DNA from: Rhizorhabdus phycosphaerae
GTDB taxonomy: Bacteria > Pseudomonadota > Alphaproteobacteria > Sphingomonadales > Sphingomonadaceae
DNA length: 64,000 nucleotides
Assembly: GCF_011044255.1 (NCBI RefSeq)
Contig: NZ_CP049107.1
Span: 2,195,501-2,259,500, forward strand
Direction: 5' to 3'
Shown here: in pieces, positions 39,611 to 50,158 of the stretch
Position numbering within the stretch: position 1 is the stretch's first letter
Layout of the letters: every line of letters begins with the position of its first letter
The notes under the pieces: model-generated
Seen by the model: only the letters and a program-made list of their open reading frames with translations
Databases searched by the model: none
What the model was told of the DNA's origin: nothing
Translations under genes and position numbers: made by a program

Positions 39611-40792
39611 ATGCCGTGGAAGGAAGTCTCCGTGATGGACGAACGTCTGCGCTTCGTGGCCCGCATATTGGAGGGCGAGCCGATGACCGATGTGTGCCGG
39701 GAGTTCGGCATATCTCGCAAGACCGGCTACAAGATCGTCAGTCGGTACCGCGAGAATGGGCCGGTCGCGCTGTGTGACCGCTCCCGCCGTCCGGTTCGAT
39801 ACGCCAATCAGCTGCCCGACCAGATCGTACAACTGCTGATCGCGACCAAGAAGGATAAGCCGGGATGGGGTGCCCGCAAGATCCGGGAGTTGTTGGTGCG
39901 CAAGCTCGACGGGGATTATCGCGTACCGTCCGTCAGCACGGTTCACGCCGTGCTCGATCGCCATGGACTTGTTACCCGCGCCAGAAAGCGGCGAGGCAAG
40001 GCGTCCGGAACATCCTTGTCGCCCGGCCTCGCGCCGAACGAGCTCTGGTGCACCGACTTCAAGGGCGAGTTCAAACTCGGAAGCGGTCGATATTGCTACC
40101 CGCTCACGGTCACCGACCATGCGTCGCGCTTCCTGCTCGCCTGCGAGGCGCTGGAATCGACACGCGAAATGCCCGTCATCGAGAGCTTCGAGAGGCTGTT
40201 CAGGGAAAGAGGTCTCCCGGCCGCCATCCGCTCCGACAATGGCGTTCCCTTCGCCAGTCCCAACGGCCTCTACAACCTGTCCAAACTGTCCGTCTGGTGG
40301 CTCCGCCTGGGCATCACCATCGAACGGATCAAGCCGGGTCGCCCCCAGCAGAACGGCCGGCACGAACGCATGCATCGTACGCTCAAAGCCGAGGCGACAC
40401 GCCCGGCGCGCATGAACTTCCTACAGCAGCAGGACCGGTTCGACAGCTTCGTCACCGAGTTCAACCAAGAGCGCCCGCATGAAGCGCTCGGCATGAAATA
40501 TCCCGCCGAACTCTACACGCCCTCGACGAAACCTTATCAGGGCCTGCCCCCGGTCGAGTACCCGTTCCACGACCGCGACGTGCTCGTCACCGCCTGCGGG
40601 CGAATCTGCATGCACCGGAAAAAGGTCAACATCTCGACCGTTCTCGCCGGCCAGAAACTCGGCATCAAGGAAGTCGACGACGGAATATGGCTCGTCTCAT
40701 TCCTCGACTACGATCTCGGATATATCGACTTGGAACAGAAAACCCTGCAAACCATCGACAACCCGTTCGGCACGAGGTTGTTACCCATGTGA
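39611..40792 (+). CDS. IS481-family DDE transposase
   Basis: This 393-residue transposase has an N-terminal helix-turn-helix (TDVCREFGISRKTGYKIVSRY). An RNase-H-fold rve domain follows, with catalytic Asp149 (WCTDFKGEF), Asp209 (RSDNGVPF) and Glu252 (NGRHERMHRTLK). The gene seems intact. Its TGA (40790-40792) lies inside the right inverted repeat. An in-frame ATG at 39572 would add 13 residues, but it lies in the terminal repeat and has no ribosome-binding site. Confidence 0.93.
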   Translation: MPWKEVSVMDERLRFVARILEGEPMTDVCREFGISRKTGYKIVSRYRENGPVALCDRSRRPVRYANQLPDQIVQLLIATKKDKPGWGARKIRELLVRKLDGDYRVPSVSTVHAVLDRHGLVTRARKRRGKASGTSLSPGLAPNELWCTDFKGEFKLGSGRYCYPLTVTDHASRFLLACEALESTREMPVIESFERLFRERGLPAAIRSDNGVPFASPNGLYNLSKLSVWWLRLGITIERIKPGRPQQNGRHERMHRTLKAEATRPARMNFLQQQDRFDSFVTEFNQERPHEALGMKYPAELYTPSTKPYQGLPPVEYPFHDRDVLVTACGRICMHRKKVNISTVLAGQKLGIKEVDDGIWLVSFLDYDLGYIDLEQKTLQTIDNPFGTRLLPM

Positions 40793-40800
40793 CCGGAACA
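40780..40800 (-). repeat. Right inner terminal inverted repeat of the IS
   Basis: The reverse complement begins TGTTCCGGTCACATGGG and matches the left repeat. The transposase stop codon is embedded in it. Confidence 0.75.
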
Positions 40801-40839
40801 ATCCGTCACCCATGTCTCGGGTATGTACAAATGTGGAGA

Positions 40840-40930
40840 TGGCGGAGCGGGAGGGATTCGAACCCTCGATACGGTTTTGCCGTATACTCACTTTCCAGGC
40901 GAGCGCCTTCGACCACTCGGCCACCGCTCC
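40840..40930 (-). tRNA. tRNA-Ser (anticodon GGA)
   Basis: On the minus strand the acceptor arms GGAGCGG and CCGCTCC pair. The anticodon loop reads CTGGAAA (anticodon GGA), a long variable arm (TATACGGCAAAACCGTAT) marks a class II tRNA, and the T-loop GGTTCGAATCC is standard. The 3' CCA is encoded. It reads UCC/UCU serine codons. Confidence 0.95.
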
Positions 40931-41005
40931 GCGTGCACTGGAAGGCTGGCTCCCTAGCTTGGCGCGGCGGCTTCCGCAAGGCGCTGGAGCATGTATCATG
41001 CGGCC

Positions 41006-41959
41006 ATGATCGCAAAAGCCTGCCCTCCTCCGCTCCGCTCCCTCGCACTTGGCGTTGCGCCGCTCCTCATCCTGTCGGCTCTTGCGCCCCCGCTCGCCGC
41101 GGCAGCTGCGCCACCTGCGGCGAAGCCGCCCGCGACCGCCGGGGAAATCCTCGCCGCCAGTACTCCGGCCGACTGGCAGGCCTTCCCGGAGGCAGACCTG
41201 CTGCTGCTCGATTTCGATAGTGGCCGCCGCGTCGTGATCGCCCTCGCTCCGGGCTTCGCGCCGGTCCATGTCGACAATATCCGCAAGCTGGTCCGGGCCG
41301 GCTGGTTCGACGGGATCACGATCAACCGTGTCCAGGACAATTATGTCGTCCAATGGGGCGACGCCACCGAGAAGAAGCCGCTGCCGCCCGGCATCGTCTC
41401 GGCGCCGCCCGCCGAATATGAGCGACCGGCAACGGGGCTGGACGTCCGCCGCCTCCCCTATCCCGATTCCTATGCCGCCATGGTGGGGCATGCCGGGGGA
41501 TGGCCGGTCGCCGGTGATGGAAAGGGCCTCGCCTGGCTTCCGCATTGCTATGGAATGGTCGGCGTGGGCCGCAACATCGCGCCCGACACCGGCACGGGCG
41601 CCGAGCTTTATGTCGTCAACGGCCATGGCCCACGCCATCTCGACCGCAATATCGCAACCGTCGGCCGGGTGCTTTCGGGCATGGAGATACTGTCGGCGCT
41701 GCCGCGCGGCACCGAACAGCTTGGATTCTACAAGGAGGGCGAAGCGCGGCCCGCCATCCGCTCCGCGCGCATAGCGGCAGACATTCCGCCCGCCGAGCGG
41801 CCCCGCTTCGAGGTGATGAAGACCGGCGGCCCCGCCTTCGCCGCCTGGACCAAGGCGCGCGCGAACCGGCAGGATGTCTTCTTCAACCACCCCGCCGGCG
41901 GCGTCGACATCTGCAACGTCCTGCCGCCGGTCCGCCCGACCCCGCCCCTCACCCGGTAG
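41006..41959 (+). CDS. Exported cyclophilin-type peptidyl-prolyl isomerase
   Basis: This 317-residue protein has a signal peptide (about residues 1-35, ending in an Ala/Pro-rich stretch). A cyclophilin-like domain follows: [36 protein letters not shown] corresponds to the usual FxRVIxxFMIQGGD region. The sequence diverges from canonical cyclophilins, with insertions. The ATG at 41006 is preferred; an ATG at 40991 would lengthen the signal region. It would assist proline isomerisation during folding in the periplasm. Confidence 0.85.
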   Translation: MIAKACPPPLRSLALGVAPLLILSALAPPLAAAAAPPAAKPPATAGEILAASTPADWQAFPEADLLLLDFDSGRRVVIALAPGFAPVHVDNIRKLVRAGWFDGITINRVQDNYVVQWGDATEKKPLPPGIVSAPPAEYERPATGLDVRRLPYPDSYAAMVGHAGGWPVAGDGKGLAWLPHCYGMVGVGRNIAPDTGTGAELYVVNGHGPRHLDRNIATVGRVLSGMEILSALPRGTEQLGFYKEGEARPAIRSARIAADIPPAERPRFEVMKTGGPAFAAWTKARANRQDVFFNHPAGGVDICNVLPPVRPTPPLTR

Positions 41960-42054
41960 AGTGCCACCGGCTGGACCGGGAACCAGCAACGCTCGCGCCG
42001 GGCAAGGGCAGAGGCCCACATCGGCACTATCCCGCGCAGGGACCGGCGGATGAG

Positions 42055-42097
42055 AAAAGGGCCCGGAGGATAGTCCCCCGGGCCCTTCCTTTTTCCG
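42055..42097 (-). terminator. Bidirectional terminator between groEL and the isomerase gene
   Basis: AAGGGCCCGG and CCGGGCCCTT form a perfect 10-bp stem around an 11-base loop. It has TTTTT on the plus side and AAAA on the other, so it can end transcripts from both convergent units. Confidence 0.88.
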
Positions 42098-42164
42098 ATG
42101 ACCGGATGGTCGGCGGATTTCGCAGCGGCTGCGACGGACGGCGAACCGCCCGCCGCGAGGCCGC

Positions 42165-43859
<1,695 letters not shown>

Positions 43860-43882
43860 TCAGGAAAATCCGGTGTCGCGGC

Positions 43883-44170
43883 TCAGCCGACGACGCCCAG
43901 GATGTCGCTTTCCTTCATGATCAGCAGGTCTTCACCGTTGACCTTCACCTCGGTGCCCGACCATTTGCCGAACAGGATGCGATCGCCGGCCTTGACGTCG
44001 AGCGGCGTAACCTTGCCGTCGTCGCTCTTGGCACCGTTGCCCACGGCAACGACTTCGCCTTCCTGCGGCTTTTCCTTGGCCGTATCCGGGATGATGATGC
44101 CGCCGGCGGTCTTTTCCTCGGCCTCGACGCGGCGGACAAGCACGCGATCGTGCAGCGGACGGAAACTCAT
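43883..44170 (-). CDS. groS: 10-kDa co-chaperonin GroES
   Basis: This 95-residue protein starts [36 protein letters not shown], with the mobile loop [12 protein letters not shown] that contacts GroEL. The ATG at 44170 gives the family N-terminus; the GTG at 44179 would add three residues. It caps the GroEL ring during folding. The upstream CIRCE element predicts HrcA control. Confidence 0.98.
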   Translation of the reverse strand: MSFRPLHDRVLVRRVEAEEKTAGGIIIPDTAKEKPQEGEVVAVGNGAKSDDGKVTPLDVKAGDRILFGKWSGTEVKVNGEDLLIMKESDILGVVG

Positions 44171-44243
44171 GCGCTTCACCCTTTCCTAGCAACTCTCGAC
44201 GACGCCGGATGCGGCCCCGTCGATTCCATCAGATTGGAAACTT

Positions 44244-44270
44244 TTAGCACTCACTCATGGCGAGTGCTAG
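44244..44270 (-). promoter_or_regulatory. CIRCE element (HrcA operator) of groESL
   Basis: TTAGCACTC, 9 bases, then GAGTGCTAG: this is the conserved CIRCE inverted repeat with one change in the last base. It lies about 75 bases upstream of the groES start. HrcA repressor binding here gives heat-shock control. Confidence 0.95.
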
Positions 44271-44415
44271 CGGGGATATGTGAAGGCGGCACCCGGGAGT
44301 CAAGCGGGGATCCAGGTGATTTTTTTGCCGACACCGTCTGCGGCCTGCCGATCGCGGGTTCCTGTTCCCGCCGCCGGGGGATATTGGGAGCCGATCGCAA
44401 TTTTCGAAGCCGGTG

Positions 44416-46062
44416 ATGCAGAAACTCGTCCCACTGAAATATCCGGCCATCGCTTTCGCGCTCGGTCTGGCCTCCGCGCTCGGCTTCGCACCGCTGAACT
44501 GGTGGGTCATCACCCTGTTGTGCGTCGCCTCGCTGATGTGGCTGACGCTGCGGGCGGAGCGGCTGCGCGACGTCGCCTGGCGGGGCTGGAGCTTCGGCGT
44601 CGGCCACTTCACCTTCGGCAACAACTGGATCGCCCAGGCCTTCACCTATCAGGACGCGATGCCCCATTGGCTGGGCGGCGTCGCGGTCGTCCTGCTGGCC
44701 CTCTACCTCGCGATCTATCCGATGCTCGCCTGCATCCTCGCCTGGTCGCTCCACCAATTGCCCGCAGCGCTTCATCTGCGGAAAGTGCGGCTCGAGGGTG
44801 CGACCCGCCGCGCGAAACTCAAGGGACTGATCCCCGAAGGCATGGAGGCGCCCCAGCGTGCCGATGTCCCGACTCCCGCTGCGGCGGCCTTCGTACCGCT
44901 GTTCGCCGCAAGCTGGATCCTTACCGAATATATGCGGGCCACGCTGTTCACGGGCTTTGCTTGGAACCCGCTCGGCGCGGTGATGGTCGCGCCCGACAGC
45001 GCCGAACCCGCCTGGATCGGCCTCACCCGGCTGTTCGGCACCTATGGCTTCTCGGGATGGGTCGTCCTGCTGTCGGGCATCTGGCTCTTGGCAATCCTGC
45101 CGGGCACCAAGCGCCTCCGCTGGCAACGGGTCGGCTGGGCGTTGCTCGTGGCCATGCTGGCGCAGATTCTCTCGGCCTGGCTGCTGCGGCCGCTACCGCC
45201 CCGCCAAGGCCCCCTGCTCACGGTGGTCCAGCCGAACATCAACCAGAACGAGAAATGGGATCCGGCCCTCCAGCGCAAGAATTTCATCCGGCTGCGGACG
45301 CTGACCGGCCAGCCGGGCCCGGCACCCCGGCTGATCCTGTGGCCCGAGGCGGCGACTGCGGACTTCCTGGAGATCGATCCCGATGCGCGCGCCCGGATCG
45401 CGGCATTGCTCGGCCCCCGCGACCGCATCCTGCTCGGCGGGGACTCGCTGATCTTCGACCGGAGCGGGCAACTCACCGCCGCACATAACAGCCTGTTCGC
45501 GCTCGACTCACAGGCCCGGATCACCGGGCGCTACGACAAGGCCCATCTGGTGCCCTATGGCGAATATCTGCCGGCACGACCGATATTGTCGGCGATCGGG
45601 CTGTCGCGCCTCGTCCAGGGCAATGTCGATTTCCTGTCCGGGCCCGGGCCCGCAACGCTGGCCCTGCCCGGCTTCGGCAAGGCGGGCATCCAGATCTGCT
45701 ACGAGATCATCTTTTCCGGACAGGTCGTCGATGCGCGCAACCGCCCGGACTTCCTCTTCAATCCGTCGAACGACGCCTGGTTCGGCCGCTGGGGACCGCC
45801 CCAGCATCTCGCCCAGGCGCGCCTGAGGGCGGTGGAAGAGGGCTTGCCGGTGATCCGCTCGACGCCGACCGGCATTTCCGCCGTGGTCGATGCCGATGGC
45901 CGGATTCTCCACAGCCTGCCCTGGCGGCAGGCGGGAGCAATCAGCGCGACACTTCCGTCGCCACGCGAAGCGACGCCTTTCGCGCGCTTCGGCAATCTGC
46001 TGCCGATGCTGTTCGCGCTGTTGCTGGCAGCCGGCGGGCTGGGATTTGCCTTCCGCCGCTGA
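44416..46062 (+). CDS. lnt: Apolipoprotein N-acyltransferase Lnt
   Basis: This 548-residue inner-membrane enzyme adds the third acyl chain to the N-terminal Cys of lipoproteins. It has N-terminal helices and a nitrilase domain with catalytic Glu311 (LWPEAA), Lys375 (GRYDKAHLVPYGEY) and Cys428 (QICYEIIF). A last helix (LLPMLFALLLAAGGLGFAF) closes it. The ATG at 44416 is taken; a GTG directly before it is possible. It is divergent from groES. Confidence 0.95.
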   Translation: MQKLVPLKYPAIAFALGLASALGFAPLNWWVITLLCVASLMWLTLRAERLRDVAWRGWSFGVGHFTFGNNWIAQAFTYQDAMPHWLGGVAVVLLALYLAIYPMLACILAWSLHQLPAALHLRKVRLEGATRRAKLKGLIPEGMEAPQRADVPTPAAAAFVPLFAASWILTEYMRATLFTGFAWNPLGAVMVAPDSAEPAWIGLTRLFGTYGFSGWVVLLSGIWLLAILPGTKRLRWQRVGWALLVAMLAQILSAWLLRPLPPRQGPLLTVVQPNINQNEKWDPALQRKNFIRLRTLTGQPGPAPRLILWPEAATADFLEIDPDARARIAALLGPRDRILLGGDSLIFDRSGQLTAAHNSLFALDSQARITGRYDKAHLVPYGEYLPARPILSAIGLSRLVQGNVDFLSGPGPATLALPGFGKAGIQICYEIIFSGQVVDARNRPDFLFNPSNDAWFGRWGPPQHLAQARLRAVEEGLPVIRSTPTGISAVVDADGRILHSLPWRQAGAISATLPSPREATPFARFGNLLPMLFALLLAAGGLGFAFRR

Positions 46063-46064
46063 TG

Positions 46065-46358
46065 TCAGCCGTTAGGCCGGCATTCGATCGAGATCCGGGC
46101 ACGCGTGGGATCGGGCCAGCTCTCGGTCGCCGCGACATTGGCCGCATCCCTGGCATCGAGCCAGACCCGCGCGAGCCCCGTCATCGCGGCTTCGTTGCCG
46201 AAGAAGCCACCCTGGGCGTAATAATCCTTCTCGGCGGTACAGCCGTCGATACCAGCCTGTTCGAACACCCGCCGGGCAGCGGTGGTCGCACGGACTTCCT
46301 CCGCCGACGGGTCCCGCGGGCAGCCATAAAGCCAGTCGATCGCAACCTTGTAGGGCAT
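46065..46358 (-). CDS. Small conserved-type hypothetical protein
   Basis: This 97-residue product begins MPYKVAIDWLYGCPRDPSAEEVRATTAARRVFEQAGIDGC and has Cys, Trp and acidic residues spread evenly, with no signal peptide or membrane helix. I do not recognise the family. The ATG at 46358 is favoured over an upstream one at 46394 because a continuous protein-like composition begins there. It ends two bases after lnt, on the opposite strand. Confidence 0.6.
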   Translation of the reverse strand: MPYKVAIDWLYGCPRDPSAEEVRATTAARRVFEQAGIDGCTAEKDYYAQGGFFGNEAAMTGLARVWLDARDAANVAATESWPDPTRARISIECRPNG

Positions 46359-46511
46359 GATGCAGTTCCTCGGGGCGAATCCCCTCTTGTCCAAGCCTCG
46401 CTCATGAAACGAATCACCTTAATGTCCGGTATATTTCGGAGGATTTTAGAGTCGGGTTCCGAATCCTCGCGCCGCCTGCCGGTCGACGTCGCCCGTTGCG
46501 GACGGGAGCAA

Positions 46512-46575
46512 GCGGCGTTAAGGGCGATATAACGAACTCTTTATATCCTATCCGCCGCGAGCGCCTTATCAGGCG
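46512..46575 (+). promoter_or_regulatory. Structured leader upstream of metK
   Basis: Three helices can be drawn: GCGGCG (46512-46517) with CGCCGC (46553-46558), enclosing GATATAA (46526-46532) with TTATATC (46541-46547), then CGCCT-TATC-AGGCG (46562-46575), about 30 bases before the ATG. A SAM-sensing element is plausible for metK, but I cannot match it to a known class. The AT-rich part may simply be the promoter. Confidence 0.35.
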
Positions 46576-46605
46576 ACGATCATCCCAAGAGGTCAGTCCG
46601 TACCT

Positions 46606-47820
46606 ATGCGCAGCAACTATCTCTTCACGTCCGAAAGCGTGTCCGAAGGCCATCCCGACAAGGTCGCCGATCAGATTTCGGACGCCATCGTCGATCTCTT
46701 CCTGTCGAAGGATCCGGAGGCGCGCATCGCGTGCGAGACGCTGACCACCACTCAGCTGGTCGTGCTGGCGGGCGAGATCCGCTGCAAGGGCGTGTATGAG
46801 AATGGTGCCTGGGCCGCCGGCGCACAGGAAGAGATCGAGAAGACCGTCCGCGAGACGGTGCGCGAGATCGGCTATGAGCAGGACGGCTTTCATTGGAACC
46901 AGTTCCGCTTCGAGAATAATCTGCACGGCCAGTCGGCCCATATCGCGCAGGGCGTCGACGCCAGCGGCAACAAGGACGAAGGCGCCGGCGACCAGGGGAT
47001 CATGTTCGGCTTCGCCTGCGACGAGACGCCCGACCTGATGCCGGCCACGCTCTACTACAGCCACAAGATCCTCGAGCGCATGGCCGCCGATCGCCACTCG
47101 GGCGCAGCCCCCTTCCTCGAGCCCGACGCCAAGAGCCAGGTCACCCTGCGCTTCGAGAACGGCAAGCCGGCCGCCGCGACGGCGATCGTGGTTTCGACTC
47201 AGCATGGCAAGGGCTATGACGAGGGTGAGAAGGAAGCCGAACTCAAGGCCTATGTGAAGCAGGTCGTCGCCGACATCCTCCCGGCAGAGCTGCTGTCCGA
47301 CAAGACCGTCTACCACATCAACCCGACCGGCAGCTTCGAGATCGGCGGCCCCGACGGCGACGCCGGCCTGACCGGGCGCAAGATCATCGTCGACACCTAT
47401 GGCGGTGCCGCACCCCATGGCGGCGGCGCCTTCTCCGGCAAGGATCCGACCAAGGTCGATCGCTCGGCCGCCTATATCAGCCGCTATCTGGCGAAGAACA
47501 TCGTCGCCGCCGGGCTCGCTCGCCGCTGCACGATCCAGCTCGCTTATGCGATCGGCGTGTCCGAACCGCTGTCGCTCTATGTCGACACCCACGGCACTGC
47601 GCGCGACGGCGTGAACGACGCCGCGATCGAAGCCGCGATCCAGGGCATCGAGGAACTGGGCCGTTTGACCCCGCGCGGCATCCGCACCCATCTCGGCCTC
47701 AACAAGCCGATCTATCGCAAGACCGCAGCCTATGGCCATTTCGGGCGCAAGGCCGAAGGCGATCTCTTCCCTTGGGAGCGCACCGACCTCGTCGACAAGC
47801 TCAAGGCCGCGCTGGCCTGA
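46606..47820 (+). CDS. metK: S-adenosylmethionine synthetase MetK
   Basis: This 404-residue enzyme makes SAM from methionine and ATP. Family motifs: the N-terminal [21 protein letters not shown] with the ATP-binding His, [12 protein letters not shown], the metal/phosphate loop [18 protein letters not shown] and the C-terminal [11 protein letters not shown]. Length is normal. An AAGAGGTCAG region precedes the ATG. Confidence 0.98.
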   Translation: MRSNYLFTSESVSEGHPDKVADQISDAIVDLFLSKDPEARIACETLTTTQLVVLAGEIRCKGVYENGAWAAGAQEEIEKTVRETVREIGYEQDGFHWNQFRFENNLHGQSAHIAQGVDASGNKDEGAGDQGIMFGFACDETPDLMPATLYYSHKILERMAADRHSGAAPFLEPDAKSQVTLRFENGKPAAATAIVVSTQHGKGYDEGEKEAELKAYVKQVVADILPAELLSDKTVYHINPTGSFEIGGPDGDAGLTGRKIIVDTYGGAAPHGGGAFSGKDPTKVDRSAAYISRYLAKNIVAAGLARRCTIQLAYAIGVSEPLSLYVDTHGTARDGVNDAAIEAAIQGIEELGRLTPRGIRTHLGLNKPIYRKTAAYGHFGRKAEGDLFPWERTDLVDKLKAALA

Positions 47821-47831
47821 CATCGTCCTGC

Positions 47832-47855
47832 TCCGGCCCGGGCGACCGGGCCGGA
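47832..47855 (+). terminator. Hairpin after metK
   Basis: TCCGGCCCGG-GCGA-CCGGGCCGGA is a perfect 10-bp stem with a 4-base loop, 12 bases after the metK stop. The following T-tract is weak (ATATTGTT), so termination is likely but not certain. Confidence 0.6.
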
Positions 47856-47920
47856 CATATTGTTCGGTAGCCGTTTCTTTCCTCTGGCGCAGCATGGCGG
47901 GAAGCGAGTAGGGCAGCGTC

Positions 47921-48511
47921 GTGACCTCGAGCGGAGCGCCCATTTCGGATCTCGCAGCCTTCCTGCGCGCCTGGGCACGGGATCCGCTCGGTATCGCCGC
48001 CGTGGCCCCGTCGGGCCCGTCGCTCGCCCGGCTGATCACCGCCCATATCACGCCCGAAATGGCGCCGGTGATCGAGCTTGGTCCCGGCACCGGCGTCTTC
48101 ACCAAGGCGCTGCTCGACCGCGGCCTGCAGCAATCGGACCTGATCCTGATCGAGAATGAGGCGGACTTCGCGCGCATGCTCGAAACGCGCTTCCCCCAGG
48201 CGCGTATCGTGCGCGGCGATGCGGCGGGCGTCCATCGCCACCGCGCCCTGTTCGCCGACCGCCTCGCCGGCGCCACCATTTCCGGCCTGCCGATCCTGAG
48301 CATGAACGTCAGTCAGCAGATGAAGATCATGCGGGGCTGCTTCGATCTCATGCGCCCCGGCGGCCGACTCTACCAGTTCAGCTACAGCCCGGTCTGTCCG
48401 GTGCGGAAGCCCGTCATGGAACGGCTCGGCCTCAAGGCCCGACGCTTGTCCAGCACGTTGCGCAATCTCCCGCCGGCCGCCGTTTATGAAATAGGTCGCG
48501 ACCATGAATGA
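47921..48511 (+). CDS. Class I SAM-dependent methyltransferase (PmtA/KsgA-like)
   Basis: This 196-residue protein has motif I VIELGPGTGVFTKAL followed by LILIENEADFARML. The pattern is shared by phospholipid N-methyltransferases and rRNA adenine dimethylase-like proteins. The length and the FLRAWARDPLGIAAVAPSGPSLARLI start fit small phosphatidylethanolamine methyltransferase-like proteins. The start is a GTG at 47921. Its end overlaps trmB by 8 bases. The substrate is uncertain. Confidence 0.82.
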   Translation: MTSSGAPISDLAAFLRAWARDPLGIAAVAPSGPSLARLITAHITPEMAPVIELGPGTGVFTKALLDRGLQQSDLILIENEADFARMLETRFPQARIVRGDAAGVHRHRALFADRLAGATISGLPILSMNVSQQMKIMRGCFDLMRPGGRLYQFSYSPVCPVRKPVMERLGLKARRLSSTLRNLPPAAVYEIGRDHE

Positions 48512-49184
48512 TCCGCTCTCGATCCGGCGCCTCTACGGGCGCCGGCAGGGGCACAAGCTGCGGCAGGGACAGGCGGAACTGGTCGAGCGGCTGCTGCCCG
48601 AGATCAGCGTGCCGGAAGCCGGCGCGCTCGACGCGCCCGTGCTGTTCGGCGACGACCGCCCGCTGGAACTGGAGATCGGCTTCGGCAAGGGCGAGCACAT
48701 GGCCTGGCAGGCCGACCAGCGCCGGGCCCATGGCTTCATCGGGTGCGAGCCCTTTCTCGACGGGGTGGTCGGCGCGCTGATGAAGATCGACGAGCTCGGC
48801 CTCGACAATGTGCGGCTGCACATGGGCGACGCGATCGACGTGCTCGAACGCCTGCCCGACGCCTCGCTCGAGCGCGCCTGGCTGCTCCATCCCGACCCCT
48901 GGCCCAAGGCGCGCCACGCCAAGCGCCGCTTCATGAACGACGGCCCGATCGGCCTGATCGCGCGCAAGATGAAGCCGGGCGGCGAGTTTCGCTTCGGCAC
49001 CGACCACCCCGTCTATGTCCGCTGGGCGATGATGGTGATGGGCCGCTCGCCCGATTTCGAGTGGCTGGGCGAAAGCCCGCGCGACTTCCTCGTCCGCCCC
49101 GACGACTGGCCCGAAACCCGTTACGAGGCCAAGGCGCGCGCGAAGGGGCATGAGGTCTGGTATTTTCGATATCGCCGCCGTTGA
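48504..49184 (+). CDS. trmB: tRNA (guanine46-N7)-methyltransferase TrmB
   Basis: This 226-residue enzyme methylates G46 in tRNA variable loops. Family signatures: LEIGFGKGEHM (SAM loop), FIGCEPFLDGVVG, LLHPDPWPKARHAKRRF and the C-terminal TRYEAKARAKGHEVWYFRY. The start ATG overlaps the preceding methyltransferase gene. It is convergent with the lasso-peptide cluster. Confidence 0.97.
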   Translation: MNDPLSIRRLYGRRQGHKLRQGQAELVERLLPEISVPEAGALDAPVLFGDDRPLELEIGFGKGEHMAWQADQRRAHGFIGCEPFLDGVVGALMKIDELGLDNVRLHMGDAIDVLERLPDASLERAWLLHPDPWPKARHAKRRFMNDGPIGLIARKMKPGGEFRFGTDHPVYVRWAMMVMGRSPDFEWLGESPRDFLVRPDDWPETRYEAKARAKGHEVWYFRYRRR

Positions 49185-49252
49185 TGCGCCAGGGCACGAT
49201 TCTACCGAGGTGAGCTGACATCCTTTGGGCCAGCCCATGGACGCTGCCCGCG

Positions 49253-50158
49253 CTACATTCCCGTGTGGCGAGGATCGCCTGTAAGCTGGCGGATCAGCGC
49301 TGGGGCTGCGTCAAGCCGGGCGATGTCGCGTGGTCGGCGGAGGACGTACAGGGGAACGGTGCGGAGCAGGGTCAGGCAGTGCTGCCAGTGCCGCCCGGAC
49401 AGCCCCATGGCCTCTACCATCTCCGGCCGGTAGGTGGCCTCGCCGACCAGCCGCTTGAGGGCATCGAGGCCGCAGATGCGGCGTACCTCCGGCTCTCCCC
49501 ATTCGAGCAGGAAAATCGCGTGGAGCGAGACCGGCGCCCTTCCGGTGCCGGCCACGGGCAGCTGGAACTTGTCGCGTCCGTCCAGAACAGGGGTCAGCTC
49601 CTCCGGAACCGCGCCGCCCAGCGCCAGCATCTCCCTCCAGAGCCGAAGGCGGGGCATCGAGGGATGGACCTGCGCGACCGGTGACGGATCGACCCGGCAG
49701 AGATCGTCGCTCACAAGACTATAGCCTTCCCGCAGGAGGCTTGCCGCCATGCTCGACTTCCCCGCCCCGGACGGCCCGCAGAAGGCCAGCGCGTTCTTGT
49801 CCCGGGCGACCACCGAGGCATGAAGGAGGAGGATGTCCCGCTGAAGGCAAAGGGCGTTCCAGGCGGTTCCGAGAAGGAAGGGCCGCCACTGGCTTAGGGG
49901 AACATCGGGCTCCGGAAAGACCGTAATGCGACAGCCATCCTCCACATGGAAGGTGGCGAAGCCGGAAATGACCAGCCAGAGATCGCGCCCCTCCGCAAGC
50001 GCACAGCTTGTGGCGGGAAGGCCCGGCTGCGCCTCCGCCAATGCGATCCGGACATCCTCACCCGCTCCGGGCTCCACCCGAAAGCTTTCCCATTCGGGAA
50101 CCTCGAAACCGCAGGCCAACCGGATGCCGGATAGCGCATAGACCCTGCCCTCGTTCAC
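49253..50158 (-). CDS. HPr-kinase-like P-loop protein of the lasso-peptide cluster
   Basis: This 301-residue protein has an N-terminal domain without clear matches and a C-terminal HPr kinase/phosphorylase-like domain. P-loop GPSGAGKSS spans 128-136, a preceding His lies in LLHASVV (113) and a Ser-Asp-Asp block in SLVSDDLCRV (150-155). In paeninodin-type lasso clusters such kinases phosphorylate the C-terminal Ser of the precursor, and this precursor ends in Ser. The GTG at 50158 gives a GTGA overlap with the cyclase stop, the same coupling style as two junctions upstream. An ATG at 50185 is possible. It is the last gene of the cluster. Confidence 0.85.
   Translation of the reverse strand: MNEGRVYALSGIRLACGFEVPEWESFRVEPGAGEDVRIALAEAQPGLPATSCALAEGRDLWLVISGFATFHVEDGCRITVFPEPDVPLSQWRPFLLGTAWNALCLQRDILLLHASVVARDKNALAFCGPSGAGKSSMAASLLREGYSLVSDDLCRVDPSPVAQVHPSMPRLRLWREMLALGGAVPEELTPVLDGRDKFQLPVAGTGRAPVSLHAIFLLEWGEPEVRRICGLDALKRLVGEATYRPEMVEAMGLSGRHWQHCLTLLRTVPLYVLRRPRDIARLDAAPALIRQLTGDPRHTGM

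Larger units (their letters stand above)
39534..40822 (+). mobile_element. IS481-family insertion sequence with two nested pairs of terminal repeats
   Basis: The element contains one DDE transposase gene. The inner inverted repeats (39556-39576 and 40780-40800) match at 17 of 21 positions and both begin TGT. An outer pair (39534-39555 and 40801-40822) matches at 18 of 22 and shares the same core, GAGACATGGGTGAC-like, so each end carries two transposase-binding-like sites. No convincing target duplication was found, so the exact ends remain uncertain. It lies 18-40 bases from the 3' end of tRNA-Ser. Confidence 0.85.

Noticed and set aside
39522-40833. AAT direct repeats as IS target duplication
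   Set aside because: Three bases only, and the element ends are uncertain; this could easily be chance.
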